Numbered from the stretch's first letter, positions 1-7,125 are shown. The stretch: 11,586 nt of DNA from Candidatus Uhrbacteria bacterium RIFOXYB2_FULL_45_11 (GCA_001791715.1 MGFD01000016.1:1-11586); one strand, 5' to 3'. The notes: generated by a model not told the origin, from the sequence alone. A program made the numbers and translations.

Positions 1-1059
1 TGTTGAATCTCCAATATCTGCACGGACATAAACTTCACTTGATCCACCTGCTGGAATTGTGAAAAGTCCCATTGCATCATTCCAAGAAACGATTCCGCTT
101 GAAACAGATGCAGCATCAGAAAGACGTACAAACTTGTTAAACAAGTAAACGTTTGGAAGTGTCAAATCTGATGAAACACCTGTGCGGGTCAATTTCAAAG
201 ACTTAACGGATACGGGTGAGCTTGTTGGGTTTGTAAATGTCAAAGTTGCAAGATGCGCAACACCCTGGCTGTTGAGGAGTGTTGAGGAAATTGGTGAGTT
301 TGCAGAAAGTGCAACAGATACATTCTGTGAAACAGTGTATGTAGCTGTTGTTACTTTTTGTGCAGCGTCTGTGAGGTTAGCCATGGCTACTGTGATGTCA
401 GCTCCAGCTGTGAGTCCAGACTTTGTGAAGCCTGTTCCTGCAAGAACGGATCCTGCATTGTAGCCGTTCGCTGCGAATCCAGCGTCTGAAACTTTTTGAT
501 ACTTTGTTCCTGCAACAAGGTATTTGCTTGTTCCATCAGACCAGAGCATTCCGTCATATCCGGATACTGCTGAAGTCAAAGAATCGCCAACTGTGTAGTC
601 TGTGAAGAATACATCTGGAACGTCATCGATGTGAGCGTTCCAATTGTCTCCAGCGAGTCCTTTAGCTGTAGCTTCGTTCTCAACCCAGCGAACTTTTCCT
701 GAAGTTGAAACAACGTAAACTTTTTTATCACTTGTGATTTTGATCCAACGTGCACCTGGGCGGTAAACGATGTTTCCTGCAAGAGTGATGCTTGCGAGTT
801 CTGAGTCAGAGATTGTCTTCACTGTGGAGAAATCTTTGTACCAGCTAAAATATGTTTTTTCGTTTGGAAACGCGTAGCGTTGTCCATTTGAACCGTAGTA
901 ATAAACAGTAGAGAGAGATGTTCCCTTGATCAAATCACCAAACGATGCAGCAGAAGCTGTTGTTGGCAAAAAGGCTGAGAGACCAACAGACCAAAGAATG
1001 GTTGTAGCCGCAACAGCAACAGAGAATGCTTTCTTTACCAATGTTGTAGAATTGGTCAT
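1..1059 (-). CDS. Secreted surface-layer-like protein, N-terminal part (partial, runs off left edge)
   Basis: The minus strand is open from an ATG at 1059 to the window edge (353 codons, no stop), so the C-terminus is missing. Residues 1-37 form a classical signal peptide: basic start (TNSTTLVKK), hydrophobic core, then an AXA-type site (TTASA|ASF), so the product is exported. Mature residues 39-160 form a compact aromatic-rich domain (LIKGTSLSTVYYYGSNGQ, RYAFPNEKTYFSWY, VYRPGARWIKI, VRWVENEATAKGLAGDNW, DDVPDVFFTDY) of a kind I associate with large surface proteins of CPR bacteria. From about residue 200 the sequence turns Ser/Thr/Ala/Val-rich and beta-strand-like (VAHLATLTFTNPTSSPVSVKSLKLTRTG), as in repeated extracellular beta-sandwich domains. 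A structural surface or S-layer-like role is inferred; no catalytic motif is visible. No Shine-Dalgarno precedes the ATG (ACTTATT-ATG), but the signal peptide begins exactly there. Confidence 0.85.
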   Translation of the reverse strand, partial: MTNSTTLVKKAFSVAVAATTILWSVGLSAFLPTTASAASFGDLIKGTSLSTVYYYGSNGQRYAFPNEKTYFSWYKDFSTVKTISDSELASITLAGNIVYRPGARWIKITSDKKVYVVSTSGKVRWVENEATAKGLAGDNWNAHIDDVPDVFFTDYTVGDSLTSAVSGYDGMLWSDGTSKYLVAGTKYQKVSDAGFAANGYNAGSVLAGTGFTKSGLTAGADITVAMANLTDAAQKVTTATYTVSQNVSVALSANSPISSTLLNSQGVAHLATLTFTNPTSSPVSVKSLKLTRTGVSSDLTLPNVYLFNKFVRLSDAASVSSGIVSWNDAMGLFTIPAGGSSEVYVRADIGDST

Positions 1060-1081
1060 AATAAGTTTTCTGTCGAAATTT

Positions 1082-1096
1082 TCCCGTTTTACGGGA
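1082..1096 (-). other. Small hairpin in the leader of the surface-layer-like gene
   Basis: A perfect 6-bp stem (TCCCGT / ACGGGA) with a 3-nt loop lies 23 nt upstream of the start codon at 1059, read on the minus strand. It would sit in the 5' leader of the surface-protein transcript, where it could stabilise the mRNA or influence initiation. It is short and has no U-tract directly after it, so a terminator is unlikely. I saw no convincing -35/-10 pair in the surrounding 250 bases. Confidence 0.35.
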
Positions 1097-1204
1097 GATT
1101 AGAATTAACGATGCTATGGCGAGTCTTGCGACCCTCGACTTTTCAGCGAAGCATCAAATTGACACATTACGACCCGCAAAACTCCTTAAATGGTGTTTGG
1201 CGAG

Positions 1205-1243
1205 CGAGGAAATGATTCATATTTTCAATAAATCATTTCCTCG
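1205..1243. repeat. Perfect 13-bp inverted repeat (AT-rich hairpin)
   Basis: Arms CGAGGAAATGATT (1205-1217) and AATCATTTCCTCG (1231-1243) are exactly complementary around a 13-nt loop. On the minus strand it lies downstream of the DUF5667-like gene and of the second, GC-rich hairpin. There is no T-tract after it on either strand, so it is not a canonical intrinsic terminator. It may be a processing or 3'-end-stabilising structure, or a remnant of a palindromic repeat. Confidence 0.7.
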
Positions 1244-1260
1244 ATATGTTGCGTTGTATT

Positions 1261-1290
1261 CGCAGGGGAGGCTCGCGAGCCTCCCCTGCG
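1261..1290. terminator. Perfect 30-bp GC-rich palindrome, probable transcription end of the sigma/DUF5667 unit
   Basis: CGCAGGGGAGGCTCG (1261-1275) is followed immediately by its exact reverse complement (1276-1290), giving a 15-bp palindrome with no unpaired centre. It begins 23 nt beyond the stop codon (1316-1314) of the DUF5667-like gene on the minus strand, the place expected for a terminator. A T-run is absent on the minus strand (AATACAACG follows) and weak on the plus strand (TTATTAT), so termination would be non-canonical. It could instead be a dispersed palindromic repeat. The core GAGGCTCGCGAGCCTC resembles 1121-1136 (GAGTCTTGCGACCCTC, 13 of 16 identical). Confidence 0.5.
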
Positions 1291-1313
1291 TTATTATGGA
1301 TCCAACCGTACTG

Positions 1314-2213
1314 TTATTCTGTTACTGCATGCGCCATTTCAATTTCTTTCAAAACTTGAAATGCTCGACGGTAAATGCCGGCTTTTTGAAGAGCAGTGGC
1401 AGTTATCAATTTTTTCTGTTCTTCTGGCGTTGCAATCGAACTTGCGTGTGTAAATGCTTTTTGAAAAGCCAGGTCAAGCTCATGCGTATTTTCTGCCGTT
1501 ACTGCTTGTTCATGTGCCGTGACAATGACTTCAACCGCTTGATCTTTTGTTTCGTTAATAATCGTTTTCATTTCTTTGACTTGCGTCTGAACATTCAATG
1601 GAAGCGTTGAAGCAGAGGACGTAACCGTGCTTGTGTAAACATCTGCTTTGCGTCCAACTGCTTTTGCGAGTTCCGCAACCTGAGACGGTGTTTCTGTTGT
1701 GAGATCTGATTTAATATCCGCAACATCTTGTTTTACACGATCCACAGCCATGGCAATTTGTGAAATATCAGAAGGCTTTCCAGATGCCGCAAGCGCGACC
1801 ATTTCTTCCAGACGTCTGCTTGTGAACTCCATGCGGAGCTGTGCTTTTTGTGCACTAGACGTTGTAAGTGTCATCTGAACACGTTCCATTCCGAGCTTTA
1901 CCGGATATAGTTGATCGCCAGGTAATGTTCCAAGAGATGCGTTTGCGATTCCGAACCATCCACCAACAAGGAGCACAACGGAAAATGCGACGGCTCCAAT
2001 TGGTTTTAACATCACATGCGTAAGATCCCAGATGTAAAACTCGAGCCAATCACGCCAAGTGTGCGTCATGTCAGACGTGTCTTCTGACAAACCACATGTA
2101 TTTGCAACATCAGGCCAGCTCTTTTGAAAATCAAAATCGCCACCTAATGCAGGGTGGTTTTTAAGGGACTTTAGAAGTCCTTCAAGTTCTGGGTCAAAAT
2201 CGTACTTGCGCAT
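1314..2213 (-). CDS. Single-pass membrane protein with DUF5667-like domain, probable partner of the ECF sigma factor
   Basis: 299 residues. Residues 1-69 form a cytoplasmic region beginning MRKYDFDPELEGLLKSLK. One hydrophobic segment (about 70-91, PIGAVAFSVVLLVGGWFGIANA) is followed directly by LGTLPGDQLYPVKLGMERVQMTLT and a helical RMEFTSRRLEEMVALA stretch. The order 'LPGD-LYPVK--E' then an 'A-R--E-...RL-E' helix is the recognisable core of DUF5667, often found next to ECF sigma factors. The rest (about 150-290) is helical and Ala/Lys/Glu-rich, possibly coiled coil, and presumably outside the membrane. The gene starts 9 nt after the sigma stop codon, so the two are probably co-transcribed and translationally coupled. 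An anti-sigma-like role is inferred from context; the zinc anti-sigma motif HxxxCxxC is absent (a single Cys at 40). No Shine-Dalgarno is visible. Confidence 0.85.
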   Translation of the reverse strand: MRKYDFDPELEGLLKSLKNHPALGGDFDFQKSWPDVANTCGLSEDTSDMTHTWRDWLEFYIWDLTHVMLKPIGAVAFSVVLLVGGWFGIANASLGTLPGDQLYPVKLGMERVQMTLTTSSAQKAQLRMEFTSRRLEEMVALAASGKPSDISQIAMAVDRVKQDVADIKSDLTTETPSQVAELAKAVGRKADVYTSTVTSSASTLPLNVQTQVKEMKTIINETKDQAVEVIVTAHEQAVTAENTHELDLAFQKAFTHASSIATPEEQKKLITATALQKAGIYRRAFQVLKEIEMAHAVTE

Positions 2214-2222
2214 ACTGTGAAA

Positions 2223-2804
2223 TTATTTTCCGCCAGCGACGGATCCGCCCCCCGCGGAACTTTCGATAATCGTCCGTAACTTTTTTAATGCCCTATGGAG
2301 TAAAACAGATGTTGCGTTTTCTGTTTTCTGCATCTGTTCTGCGATGTATTTAACAGTTTGACCTTCAAGATAGCGCATAATGATCACTTCTCGATCGTCG
2401 TCATCCAATTTTGCTAGCGCCTCTTTCATGAGCTCGCCATCGACAAATTCTGAAATCTTTTGGCCTGAGAATTTTGATTCAACAGGAACTTCATATTCAT
2501 CTGTTGCAATAGCGACTTCCATTGGTCTATTCGCTCTCGTTCGATAAAATTCTGCAATCACGTTTCTTGCAACCGTGAACAAGAATCCTGAAAAGTGATC
2601 AATGTGTCCACGACATGCGTAATCCCACGTTCGCATACAGACTTCCGAAAAGGCATCATCTGCATCATGAGAAGACGGTAATTTTACCTTCAAAAAGCGT
2701 TTGAGCCCTGTTGCGTGGTCCGCAAGCAATAATTCAAAGGCTTTTGGGTCTTGGAACGTGCGAACACGAAAGAGTTGAAATTGTTCTTTTAAACTCTGTG
2801 ACAC
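2223..2804 (-). CDS. ECF-family RNA polymerase sigma factor (sigma-70 regions 2 and 4)
   Basis: 193 residues, the usual length for ECF sigma factors. Region 2 spans about 25-92: FELLLADHATGLKRFLK, the DADDAFSEVCMRTWDY core-binding helix, and the region 2.3/2.4-like FSGFLFTVARNVIAEFYRTR that melts and reads the -10. Region 4 spans about 125-177: LAKLDDDDREVIIMRYLEGQTVKYIAEQMQKTENATSVLLHRALKKLR, a classic HTH for the -35. Linker region 3 is missing, as expected for the family. The start is GTG at 2804: the ATG two bases upstream is out of frame and soon hits a stop, and no other upstream in-frame start exists before a TAA. The C-terminus ends in a low-complexity SSAGGGSVAGGK tail. It is the first gene of a pair with the DUF5667-like gene and is transcribed from the 2844-2872 promoter. 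Its regulon is not visible here; the divergent surface-protein operon is a candidate target. Confidence 0.95.
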   Translation of the reverse strand: MSQSLKEQFQLFRVRTFQDPKAFELLLADHATGLKRFLKVKLPSSHDADDAFSEVCMRTWDYACRGHIDHFSGFLFTVARNVIAEFYRTRANRPMEVAIATDEYEVPVESKFSGQKISEFVDGELMKEALAKLDDDDREVIIMRYLEGQTVKYIAEQMQKTENATSVLLHRALKKLRTIIESSAGGGSVAGGK

Positions 2805-2843
2805 ATGAAGATGCGATTATCGATAAAATCTTACAGAAAGAAG

Positions 2844-2872
2844 ATGATACGCTTAATTTAGCAAAAAATCAA
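2844..2872 (-). promoter_or_regulatory. Sigma-70-type promoter of the ECF sigma / DUF5667 unit
   Basis: Read on the minus strand: TTGATT (-35, 2872-2867), a 17-nt spacer, then TATCAT (-10, 2849-2844). Both hexamers are close to consensus and spacing is optimal. Transcription would start near 2837, leaving a leader of about 33 nt before the GTG at 2804. Confidence 0.65.
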
Positions 2873-2888
2873 TGATTTACTCCCCTAT

Positions 2889-2917
2889 TTGACTTTTTTG
2901 CTTTTTTTGACTACACT
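2889..2917 (+). promoter_or_regulatory. Candidate promoter of the HTH / GHL15-propeller / DUF11-like operon
   Basis: TTGACT (-35, 2889-2894), a 17-nt spacer, and TACACT (-10, 2912-2917) predict a start near 2924, about 27 nt upstream of the ATG at 2951. It lies back to back with the opposite-strand promoter at 2844-2872, with 16 nt between the two -35 hexamers, so one bound regulator could affect both. TTGAC recurs at 2907-2911 and 2922-2926, so the choice of -35 is not certain. Confidence 0.45.
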
Positions 2918-2950
2918 AGCGTTGACAATTTTGTTTATACACACCCATAT

Positions 2951-3229
2951 ATGCAGCCTATCATTCGTTTATCTGTCTCCGAGGCATCAAAGCTGTTCGG
3001 AGTGAGTCAACGAACCGTTCGTCGCGCAATTACTGCACAAGAAGTGACGTACGTTGTGGTTCAGGGACGGTATAAAATAAACTTTGAATCCCTCCTCAGA
3101 TGGTCGCAGCACACAACAACCGTTCGTAATAAAAGAGATAAGCAAGGAATCGGACAATACGTTGATCAGTGGAAAGTGAAGAATAAGCTCTTCTCACCAA
3201 ACCCGAGTGCTCTGCAGCACGAAGTATGA
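2951..3229 (+). CDS. Small helix-turn-helix DNA-binding protein (excisionase/MerR-like HTH)
   Basis: 92 residues. Residues 6-51 read RLSVSEASKLFGVSQRTVRRAI, then VTYVVVQGRYKINFESLLRW. This is the winged HTH of the excisionase/MerR 'HTH_17' type: helix 'SEASKLFGVS', recognition helix 'QRTVRRAI', then a beta-wing ending in the typical 'GRYKI---LL-W'. The tail (52-92) is basic and without recognised domain. It is the first gene of its operon; its TGA stop overlaps the next gene's ATG (ATGA), indicating translational coupling to the hydrolase-like protein. That position suggests a local regulator, possibly autoregulatory or acting on the divergent promoter region directly upstream. No integrase is nearby, so a role as a phage excisionase is unlikely. 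No Shine-Dalgarno precedes the ATG, but the HTH begins so close to residue 1 that no later start would do. Confidence 0.8.
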   Translation: MQPIIRLSVSEASKLFGVSQRTVRRAITAQEVTYVVVQGRYKINFESLLRWSQHTTTVRNKRDKQGIGQYVDQWKVKNKLFSPNPSALQHEV

Positions 3230-5250
3230 AACGCACACTTGTCCTTCTTCTCATTATCACGTTTACCTGTGGCGTCTTACTAAAGACGACCAATGCTTTT
3301 AATCAACCAAATTCATTTGTTCGCACAGCGAACTATTTTTTGTTATCGGGAACAGAGCTGGAAAAACCAGAAACCATTCAAGCGCTTGCGCAATTTAATC
3401 TGATTGTGATTCCGCTTGAAGCACAGGTCTACAACAAAGACTTCTTCAAAGCGATCCGAAGTCAGAACAAGAATATCATTATTCTTGCATATGTTCCAAC
3501 CGTAAGTTGGAACGATTTATACTGGACGGATCCATTACACCAAGCACAATATCCAGACATTCAATCAGACTGGTGGTTGCGTGACGCAAACGGAAACCAA
3601 GTTTCCGTTTGGCCAAACACGCGCGCCCTCAACCTCAACTCCGGCTGGTCCACGTATCTTGCGCACTACGTAAAAAATAATGTTCTCTCTACCGGCCTTT
3701 GGGATGGAATTTTTTATGATGAAGTGCAAGATTCGATTTCTTGGGTTGGCACGACCGATGTTGATAAAAACGGACTCAACGATTCCGCCGCAACCGCTGA
3801 TCAGCTCTGGGCAAAAAAATACACAGAACTGTTTGCACAAACGCGGGCACTCATTGGAAATGAAGCGATCATGATTACAAACGGAAGTTCAAACCCCGCT
3901 TTTGCTCCATACGTAAATGGTCGCATGTTTGAAACATTCCCCTCCTCAACAAACAACCTTGCAGAATGGAAAGGAGCAACACAAGATTATCTTTCCCAAG
4001 CAAAACGCGTTGGCTACCAAAATGTAGACATCATAAACGTCAACTCTGAAAACACAGGAATAAAAGACAATTATCAAAAAGTTCGATTCGGCATTACCAC
4101 AACCTTGCTTGGTAATGGATATTTTGGATTTGATTTTGGAACACAAAGTCATAATCAACTTTGGACATATGATGAATTCCCGATTGCCCTTGGTGCCCCA
4201 AAAACATCTCTCATGAATGTGTTTGATTCCGCAAAAACGGTAATCGACCAAGGGGTCTGGCAACGAGACTTTGAACGCGGACGTGTTGTTGTCAACGCGA
4301 CCGCAAACACCATAACCGTTCCGCTTAACGGCGATTTTGAAAAAATTCACGGCACACAAGATCCCGCAATCAATGACGGCTCTGTGATTTCAGAAATCAC
4401 GCTTGCGGCAAAAGACGGAATCATCTTACTGCGTCCCATCGACAAAATTATAAACACCCCGTTTCGCAACGGAGCATTTGCCCGCATTTTTGACGCAAGC
4501 GGAAAAACAACACGCACCGGTTTTTTTGCTTACGATAATCAATTCAAAGGCGGCATTCAAATCGAACACATCGATTGGAACCATGATGGAAGATTAGACA
4601 CAATCGTTGCAGATCAATCAACCGTTCGATTATATGACGCAGACGGAACCCTCTTCTCTTCATTCACTCCGTATGGCAACACGTATAAAAACGGTGTAAA
4701 CATCGCAGTCGCTCCACTTGAGAAAAATGGAGAATACAAAATCGTCACCGGAACATTGCATGATAAAGCAATCGTTAAAATCTTTGATCTTACAGGCAAA
4801 ATTGTTCACGAAGGATTTCATGCGTATGACAAAAACTTCCAAGGAGGCGTAAACATCGCGATCGCCGACCTCAATGGCGATGGATCAAAACAAATCATCA
4901 CCGCTGCGGCAGCAAATGGCGGCGCGCACATTCGCATCTTCAACAAAGACGGAAAGCTTCTTTCTCCAGGCTTTTTTGCCTATGATAAAAAATTCCGTGG
5001 AGGCGCGTATGTTGCGGCCGGAGATGTTGATGGAGATAAAAAAGATGATATTGTCACAGGAATGGGTATCGGAGGCGTTCCGGAAATTCGCGTCTATGAC
5101 AAAACAGGAAGACTCAAAAAAGCATTCCTCGCTTCTCAGACAACAAAAAAGACAGGAATAAAAATCGCCGTAACTGATCTGGATGGAAACGACATCTCTG
5201 AAATCATCGCTCTTACAACAGATGTGTTTACTCTGAGTGTGTTTAAATAA
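3226..5250 (+). CDS. Secreted putative glycoside hydrolase (GHL15-like barrel) with five C-terminal FG-GAP-like repeats
   Basis: 674 residues. Residues 1-24 form a signal peptide (MKRTLVLLLIITFTCGVLLK then TTNA). Residues 30-405 look like a TIM-barrel of the hypothetical glycosyl hydrolase type (GHL15/GH114-like): FNLIVIPLEAQ, NIIILAYVPTVSWN, ALNLNSGW, GLWDGIFYDEVQDS (159-170), AIMITNGSS (214-222), MFETF (234-238), GYFGFDFG (298-305). D165/E166 at a strand end and E236 are the best candidates for acidic catalytic residues, by analogy only. Residues 421-663 hold five repeats of about 50 residues starting near 421, 469, 519, 571 and 623, with pattern '(I/V/L)(F/Y)D--G(K/R)... G-F-AYD--F-GG--IA--D-(D/N)GDG---I(V/I)', including Ca-binding-like loops DWNHDGRLD, DLNGDGSKQ, DVDGDKKDD. 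These resemble FG-GAP/VCBS propeller blades. The start overlaps the HTH stop (ATGA); 6 nt separate it from the next gene. Substrate unknown; likely a surface or secreted polysaccharide-acting enzyme. Confidence 0.8.
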   Translation: MKRTLVLLLIITFTCGVLLKTTNAFNQPNSFVRTANYFLLSGTELEKPETIQALAQFNLIVIPLEAQVYNKDFFKAIRSQNKNIIILAYVPTVSWNDLYWTDPLHQAQYPDIQSDWWLRDANGNQVSVWPNTRALNLNSGWSTYLAHYVKNNVLSTGLWDGIFYDEVQDSISWVGTTDVDKNGLNDSAATADQLWAKKYTELFAQTRALIGNEAIMITNGSSNPAFAPYVNGRMFETFPSSTNNLAEWKGATQDYLSQAKRVGYQNVDIINVNSENTGIKDNYQKVRFGITTTLLGNGYFGFDFGTQSHNQLWTYDEFPIALGAPKTSLMNVFDSAKTVIDQGVWQRDFERGRVVVNATANTITVPLNGDFEKIHGTQDPAINDGSVISEITLAAKDGIILLRPIDKIINTPFRNGAFARIFDASGKTTRTGFFAYDNQFKGGIQIEHIDWNHDGRLDTIVADQSTVRLYDADGTLFSSFTPYGNTYKNGVNIAVAPLEKNGEYKIVTGTLHDKAIVKIFDLTGKIVHEGFHAYDKNFQGGVNIAIADLNGDGSKQIITAAAANGGAHIRIFNKDGKLLSPGFFAYDKKFRGGAYVAAGDVDGDKKDDIVTGMGIGGVPEIRVYDKTGRLKKAFLASQTTKKTGIKIAVTDLDGNDISEIIALTTDVFTLSVFK

Positions 5251-5256
5251 ATTTGT

Positions 5257-7086
5257 ATGACGGTCGAACCAAAAAAAATTCACACCCTTAAGGGCGAACC
5301 ACTCAAAACACCACACTCCTTGTTTGGGCACATGGTGTATCTTTCGATTCATCCGGGTCGATTGATTCTTCTCCCCTTCAAGCACTGGTTTGAAAAACAT
5401 TACTCCGGAAAGTATAAATTCGACCGAGCTGTTTTTTCGTTCGATCTTGCGCTGATTGGTTCTGTCATCTCCCTTTTCTTGATCGCCCTCTTTTTGATTC
5501 TTGTTCCACCCAAACAATTCCGCGATGATATTTCTTTCCACGCAACCGTTGCTCCGCACGAAGTTGTTTCCGGCGCATCCTCAACGCTTGTCATCACCTA
5601 TCAAAACAACACAAACGAACCGTTACGCAATCCAAAACTCACGCTAACGTTTCCAAAGCACTTTCTCTTACAGTCCGCTTCCGCAAATGAAACAAACGTA
5701 AATACGCAAAATATTCCACTTCAAGATATTCCTGTTGATGGAACAGGAACGATTCACGTTCAGGGTGTGATGTTTGGCGATGTTCGTGGCGAACAAACCT
5801 TTGGGAGCACACTCGCGTTCACTCACGGAAAAGAAACAGATGTTCTTGATCAAAAAACGGCCTATTATACGTTTTCTCCAACACACTCCACGCTCTCACT
5901 TGATCTCACTCTTCCGGAACAGGTTATTTCCTCACAAACCATGTCAGGAGTGATCACCTATAAAAACACAGGCTCCATTGATTACAAAAAAATACAGATT
6001 AAACCAGAATGGCCTGATGGATTTACGTTTAAAGATGCATCCGCACAAATGCAAAACGGATCGTTCGTCGTATCGAACATAAAAGCAGGCTCAAGTGGCA
6101 GCATTCATTTTACGGGAAAACTCGGCACGGTGCCGGATCAGCTTTCGTTTCGTTTCCTTCCATCATTTACATTTGAGACAGATCAATACAAACAAGAAGT
6201 GCTCACAAAAAATGTATCGATCCTTCCCGCGCAAATTCAACTCACGCAATTTGTTGAAACAAACATTCTCACCCCAGGAACAGACGCAACGTTCCACATT
6301 GTTTATAAGCATGTCGGCAAAGAAGTTTTGCGTAATGTAGAGATCACCTTTACTTCACGTGACCCATTCATCGCCAAACAAACTCACCGCGTCTTAAATA
6401 TCGATACAATAAACCCCGGAGACGAAAAAGATCTTGCTTTTCAAATTCCTATTCGGAATTCTGTCGCAACATCTCTTCTCACGTCCTACGAAAATATCCA
6501 TGTTCGAACAAATGCCACTGCGCGCTATTCGCTCGATCGCTTACAAAACGAACAACTCACAACATCAAGCGACGAACTCAAAACTCCACTCACAACACCG
6601 CTCAACATAGAATCCTTCGCGCGTTACACGAGCCCCGGGGGCGACCAAATCGGTCGCGGACCACTCCCTCCGCGCGTTGGACAAAAAACAAGCTATTGGA
6701 TTTTCTGGAATGTGGACGGAACCACAAACCCACTCCAAAATACGGTTATGGAAGGCACCCTCCCGGCAAACGTTTCTTTTTCCGGAAACACAACAGCATC
6801 GGAAGACGAAGGCGTAACCTTTGATCCCGTAACCAGGAAAATCACTTGGGATCTTGCCCAAATTCCCCCAACACTGAATCCAGAAAGCAAGGTCTACAGC
6901 GTCGCCTTTGAGGTGATTCTTATCCCAAAAACGGAGCAAATCGGCTCCCCCGCCCTTCTTCTTCAAAACACCTCTTTTCAAGGAAAAGATGCCGTAACGG
7001 GCGTCACGCAAAACGTCTCAAAACCAAATATCACAACAAGTCTCCAAAGCGACACAATGGCCAAAAATAAAGCGATCGTCCGATAA
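5257..7086 (+). CDS. Membrane-anchored protein with four extracellular DUF11/CARDB-like Ig domains
   Basis: 609 residues. A basic cytoplasmic N-terminus of about 60 residues (IHPGRLILLPFKHWFEKHYS, GKYKFDR) precedes one transmembrane helix (about 63-84, DLALIGSVISLFLIALFLILV), so the bulk is outside. The remainder shows four beta-sandwich-like units, each opening with a similar phrase: VVSGASSTLVITYQNNTNEP, QVISSQTMSGVITYKNTGSI, NILTPGTDATFHIVYKHVGK, and PRVGQKTSYWIFWNVDGTTN followed by TVMEGTLPANVSFSG. That pattern ('pG---t--I-Y-N-g---l-n---t---P') is typical of DUF11/CARDB and related Ig-like adhesion or scaffold domains. No enzyme motif and no sortase motif is visible. It follows the hydrolase-like gene by 6 nt and is followed by a strong terminator, so it is the last gene of the operon. 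It may hold or present its secreted neighbour at the surface; that is inference. Confidence 0.8.
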   Translation: MTVEPKKIHTLKGEPLKTPHSLFGHMVYLSIHPGRLILLPFKHWFEKHYSGKYKFDRAVFSFDLALIGSVISLFLIALFLILVPPKQFRDDISFHATVAPHEVVSGASSTLVITYQNNTNEPLRNPKLTLTFPKHFLLQSASANETNVNTQNIPLQDIPVDGTGTIHVQGVMFGDVRGEQTFGSTLAFTHGKETDVLDQKTAYYTFSPTHSTLSLDLTLPEQVISSQTMSGVITYKNTGSIDYKKIQIKPEWPDGFTFKDASAQMQNGSFVVSNIKAGSSGSIHFTGKLGTVPDQLSFRFLPSFTFETDQYKQEVLTKNVSILPAQIQLTQFVETNILTPGTDATFHIVYKHVGKEVLRNVEITFTSRDPFIAKQTHRVLNIDTINPGDEKDLAFQIPIRNSVATSLLTSYENIHVRTNATARYSLDRLQNEQLTTSSDELKTPLTTPLNIESFARYTSPGGDQIGRGPLPPRVGQKTSYWIFWNVDGTTNPLQNTVMEGTLPANVSFSGNTTASEDEGVTFDPVTRKITWDLAQIPPTLNPESKVYSVAFEVILIPKTEQIGSPALLLQNTSFQGKDAVTGVTQNVSKPNITTSLQSDTMAKNKAIVR

Positions 7087-7097
7087 GACAAACTATC

Positions 7098-7125
7098 AAA
7101 AAACGCCCAAAAAAGGGCGTTTTTT
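7098..7125 (+). terminator. Rho-independent terminator after the HTH/GHL15/DUF11-like operon
   Basis: AAAAAACGCCC (7098-7108) pairs perfectly with GGGCGTTTTTT (7115-7125) around an A6 loop. The GC core plus T-run, 12 nt after the TAA of the DUF11-like gene, is a textbook intrinsic terminator. The A-run on the left makes it potentially bidirectional. Confidence 0.9.

Noticed and set aside
1116..1610. A 164-codon open frame on the plus strand
   Set aside because: It reads through both palindromes and antisense into the DUF5667-like gene, and is Cys/Phe-rich as expected for an antisense shadow.
2922..2950. Consensus TTGACA (2922-2927) as the -35 of the HTH gene
   Set aside because: Its -10 would fall at 2945-2950, touching the ATG at 2951, so the transcript would begin inside the gene and lose the start of the HTH domain; the pair at 2889-2917 fits better.
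4885..5559. A 224-codon open frame on the minus strand
   Set aside because: It spans the end of the hydrolase-like gene and the start of the DUF11-like gene, is rich in Cys, Phe, Asn and Lys without domain character, and is explained as antisense shadow.
6565..7011. A 148-codon open frame on the minus strand
   Set aside because: Entirely antisense to the DUF11-like gene, no recognisable motif, no promoter or start signal.
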